Assembly (NCBI RefSeq): GCF_003369915.1
Contig: NC_046677.1
Location: forward strand, 26,244,913 to 26,308,912
Direction: 5' to 3'
DNA from: Drosophila miranda
Taxonomy: Eukaryota; Arthropoda; Insecta; Diptera; Drosophilidae
Length of the DNA stretch: 64,000 nt
Shown here: piece after piece, positions 60,219 through 64,000 of the stretch
How the letters are laid out: each line of letters begins with the position of its first letter
How positions within the stretch are numbered: position 1 is the first letter of the stretch
Made by a program: the position numbers and the translations under genes
The notes under the pieces: generated by a model
Databases searched by the model: none
The model's input: the letters and a program-made list of their open reading frames with translations, nothing else
What the model was told of the DNA's origin: nothing

Positions 60219-63200
60219 AAACCCAGAGCAGTTGAAGCTGCTTTCCACTGATTGCGAAAATCATGCCGACAAGGAAAAGAGTTGCCAGAATGTGGCATGT
60301 GACAGGGCAGATCTCCAGCGCCCTCTGCACCCAATGTTGCAGCTGCAGCTGCTGCATGCAACCAACTGCAGTCGGGAATGGAGTCTCTAAAGCTTTGCCA
60401 TTTGCAATCCACAACAGCAGCAGAAGAAGTAGGGACAACGACAACCAGCATCTCTCAACCAAAAGTGAAATTTTGTCAATGCATCTCTGGATGTCGGGCT
60501 TAAGGGTTTTCGCCAGATTCGGGATAGCTGCGAGTGCAGCGCTGTGCTGCGGGAAGGTGGTCTGGTTTGAAGTCAGGAATTGAGTTATGAGTGCAAGAGC
60601 CAGTGAAGTAAATTAGAGAAGGCAACAGCGACGGCAGCGGCATTGCGATGTGGCTACATGAAAGGGATCTGCAGCACAGAAGTAGAGGATGCGGTGGGTA
60701 ATAGATACTACTACTGCAACCGGAATTAGGTAGTCAAAAGGTTTTCCGGTTCATAGAAGAGTCAAAATGTTGACTTAGAGCCCAACTTCATGACTTGGTG
60801 GATTTTTGTGAGGTTATGTTTGGGGGAGAAAATACTCAACTGTACTTCCCATGACACAGGGATGCACAACTGTACTTCCTGTAGTTTTTAGTACATGGAG
60901 GAAGAAAATATTGAGTAGAATCAGTACTTCCGATGAACAGTGATATGGGTATAAATACTGTACTGTACAAAGAGTGTAGGGATACATTAGTTTTATGTAG
61001 ATGTTCTTCTATGCTCTTAAGCATAACTTTACTAATTTCAATTTCATTGTTCCAATGCAGCACAACTGTACCTAATCAGTTTGTGCTTCTGTTCTACTTA
61101 TCCCTTTATGCCGCTTACAAATTCCAAACACGTCCAAATGTTAATTTGCATATGGATCATTCTTGTGGGGCATTGTTATAATTTAGCATGTCATTTGAAT
61201 TATGTACGTTCAATCATAAATTATACAACTTTTGGATGCCAAATGTGCAGTGCCATGGCGTGTTCATTTGAAATAAATTTTGCGCATTTGCAGTTCGGAG
61301 TTTGCAGTTGATATAGGGCCCAACTAACCCTAATGGTAATTAATTAGGCATCTAATTTAATTATCAGAGCGAATTGTCTACAGGTCATGTCCCAAATTCC
61401 CAGGCACCCAAAAGATTTTCCCATAATTTTCGCTAATTTCTGGTTTCTGGTTAAATGCAATGGAAATGATTATGGTTTGAGCATCTCTTTGTTTTCCACA
61501 TTTACTCGTCCAGAGGGCAATATTTAATCCGAAAAATTCCATAAATTAATAAACATAATTTACACCTGTGTGCAAGCGCGGGTGTAATGCGAGAAGGGGG
61601 AGGAAGGGAGTGTTAGGTATTACATTGAAACGAGAATGTCATGAATTTCAATTTGAAACAGAACCAGAAGCAGATGCGGCGACGGGAAACCAAGGGAAAC
61701 GCGTAAATGGCAAACGTTGTTTCTTGCTTCTTTTTTCAGTTATACATCTGTACCTACATCTTAGATTTAAGATATATGTATGTATATATATCTTCCATGT
61801 GACAAACTTGGGCAATTTCCGCTCCACGGAAATGTGCACAATTTAATTTTGGCCCGAGGTGACTTGGGGTCTGCTCACTTTTTTTATTCATTTCACTCAA
61901 GAAACTCAAGCAACATCTTTTTGGCCTAGCCAAGCAGAAGTTTTTAGACAGAAACTTCCCCTCATATCTTCATCTACGGATCCCCCTAACTCCTCCCCAT
62001 AGAGTTGATAATTTTCTGCTTGAGTGTGCCTCAGACATGCCGCAACTCCTGCTTCTGCTGCTGTTGCTTTTAATTAGAATTAGCAAGTAGTCGTTGCCAC
62101 AAAAATGAAATGTACTCACATACATGGCTTGGGGAATAGATGACTCCCTCCAATGACTCCACTCGGCTGCGAAACATCTTCGGGCTCCCCCTTTAAGATA
62201 ATTTTTTGCCGTGAAAACATAAATTCAAGTTGTTTTTATGGCTCACACGCACACACACACAGACATCCCCCATCCGCACACAATCACGTTTTTGCTGGGG
62301 GACGGGACGGGGCCATTTTCCCCAACATGTAACCAAAAATTTTCTTGGAAAATTAACAGCACTCGTGGCTTTGATTTATCGAGATAAGCCGATGTTGTTG
62401 TTTGGCCCATTGTTCGCTGCTCTCAGGATGGTGTTTGGGTCTGCGGGGTGGGAGAGTGTTTCAGGGGGTTCCAGATTCAGATTTTGTCAGCCCTCATACT
62501 CGTACATATATATGCAGATTGATTTTCGGGCTTTAATTAAGTTATCTAGTTTGGGATTTTGATAAATGGTTTCGTCGCTTCGTTACGTTGGGTAATTGAA
62601 AATGAAGGCTAAATGATTTTGGCCATTAAGAAGGTTACATTGTGGAACCGCCTAAAGGGGAAGTCAGAAAACGGAACCTGTTTATTTAGTTTACTTAAGG
62701 GGTAGGTTATTAGATAGAGGAAATTATATGACAGTTGATATTCCAATTAGAAGTGGAGATATGTATGTCGACTCATACTACAATTTGGGGGCCTTTTAAA
62801 ATCCACCCTGAAAAGATTGTGCACCAAAAAAGAGTATTTGGTCTTAATGAACTAATGAACTTTCAAATACTATGCATCTCTAAAGTACATCTATAAGTCT
62901 TACTAAAAATCTGCAATCACTAATCATCAATTACTTAAACAACTACCCATTAGAATAAGTTCTCCTGACTTCTAAAAACCATTAAAACTGAACAGTTCCA
63001 AACCAGTTGCCCATTGAGAACTGGGTCAACTGGTTCGGTTCTCTTTCTCTCTGTGTACAAAACTTTGGGGCCTGTTCCATAACGGAAGATAATGGAATGA
63101 TTCAAGTGCCGCCCACAGCTGGAGCTGTTGCTGCTTCTCCTTGGTCCGTGGATTTCTGTTAACTCTGAATGCAACGCACTATTTAAGCACCTCGGTAAAA

Positions 63201-64000
63201 TGACAGACACATAAATTAATTAAGAGTCGGAAACAGATAAAAAATATAAATAAAGTAAGCAAAAGCAAAGGCAATGGTAAAGGCGAAGAAAAGACAGAAA
63301 AAAGGAGAGAGCGGAGCCACTGCCGACACAAACAAATTACACATGCGGCAAGCGGCCGCGACAGTTTGGCTGACAATAATTAAGGCAACAGCGAGGAGAC
63401 ACACCGACAACAGCAACAACAATAAGAACAACAGCCTTATAAACAACATGAACAACCAACAACAACCCAACAAACAGCTGCACGCACATCGTGCAACAGA
63501 AGCTGCAGCAGCAGCCGCCCCATCCTCAGTGCTCTCCCACATCCTCTGCGGCATCAGAGAAGAAGCTGCTGCCGAGTCACGGCTCCTCTCATATGCAGTT
63601 TTTGAAGGGCGGCAGAGGCAGTGGCAACGGCAGTCGGATGCACAGTGCAGGCACATGCAACTCCATGTGGCAATTATGTGGATGCAACGCACACAAATTG
63701 AAAAAGTAAACCAACTGCACCCGGGCACCCCCCAATAAACCAAACCCATGAAGATGCTACAGTGAAGCGTCTAGAAATGGAACTTCGGCGATCAAAATTT
63801 AATCATTTCCTAGGGCGCGACTTCAACAGGCCTTCTTCTGGGACTAGAACCCAAAACGACAAACCAAAGAAGACACGATTCTCTCCCTGCTAAAATCTGA
63901 ATTTTCTTAAGCTTGAAATTCCAATTTGATAGACAATCTTCTGATAATGCTCGTCTAGATTCCTTTAGCAATGCTTCTACAACTGAAATTCTGTTGTTTC

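Larger units (their letters stand above)
34099..64000. other. long non-coding region, probably intron or intergenic regulatory DNA
   Basis: I read both strands for exons and found none I can support. The longer open frames (for example at 40238-40699, 46466-47116 minus, 48929-49372 and 63274-63738) are low in complexity, have no domain signature and lack splice context. Many short conserved-looking stretches alternate with AT-rich DNA and microsatellites, as in large introns of developmental genes. I saw no tRNA, rRNA or CRISPR-like array. Small exons or microRNA genes could be hidden here. Confidence 0.5.

Noticed and set aside
63274-63738. 154-codon frame rich in Asn, Gln and Ala
   Set aside because: Built from CAACAA and GCAGCA repeats typical of fly UTRs; no domain.

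Overview
This window looks like nuclear DNA of a Drosophila species. The signs are short introns of about 55-70 bp, AATAAA-type poly(A) signals, long low-complexity non-coding stretches, and recognisable fly genes (IFT46, a Beadex/LMO-type LIM-only gene, a Ran-like GTPase). An obscura-group species is my guess only; I cannot prove it here.

Layout. 1-4335 is non-coding and probably holds the promoter and a large 5' UTR intron of the next gene. 4336-6424 (+) encodes a secreted, probably GPI-anchored, Pro/Ala/Gly/Tyr-rich repeat protein. 7572-10126 (+) is a complete CCDC96-like coiled-coil (axonemal) gene. 10668-11258 (+) is an intronless Ran-like GTPase. The block 9385-12728 (CCDC96 C-terminal exons, Ran-like, a repeat I call E, first exon of a small gene) is repeated inside the structure that follows.

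The centre of the window, 12731-28242, is one giant near-perfect palindrome. Two arms of about 7.3 kb (12731-20030 and 20941-28242) flank a spacer of about 0.9 kb. From outside inward, each arm carries a CTCF-like motif, a short unknown ORF, an intronless LMO/Beadex-type LIM gene, repeat E, a CCDC96 C-terminal fragment, a Ran-like gene, repeat E again, and an unrecognised 84-aa two-exon gene. Paired coordinates sum to 40971 through the inner part of the arms and 40974 in the outer part. The 3-nt shift matches a homopolymer of 17 versus 20 nt, so net length change between arms is almost nil. The spacer holds a second hairpin (225-bp arms, 81-nt loop) and a roughly 241-bp dimeric tandem repeat.

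To the right, IFT46 (29498-31404, minus) has a consensus RFX X-box upstream. From about 33.5 kb to the end I see no convincing coding exon. A probable non-coding first exon with a strong splice donor (about 33540-34098) suggests that the last 30 kb is mostly intron and regulatory DNA of a large plus-strand gene.

Theme. A Ran paralogue with an altered switch II, sperm-tail and cilium genes, and a multi-copy palindrome able to make long double-stranded RNA together resemble ampliconic, testis-expressed loci linked to meiotic drive or its suppression. That reading is inference. The palindrome, the copy numbers and the changed Ran residues are seen directly.
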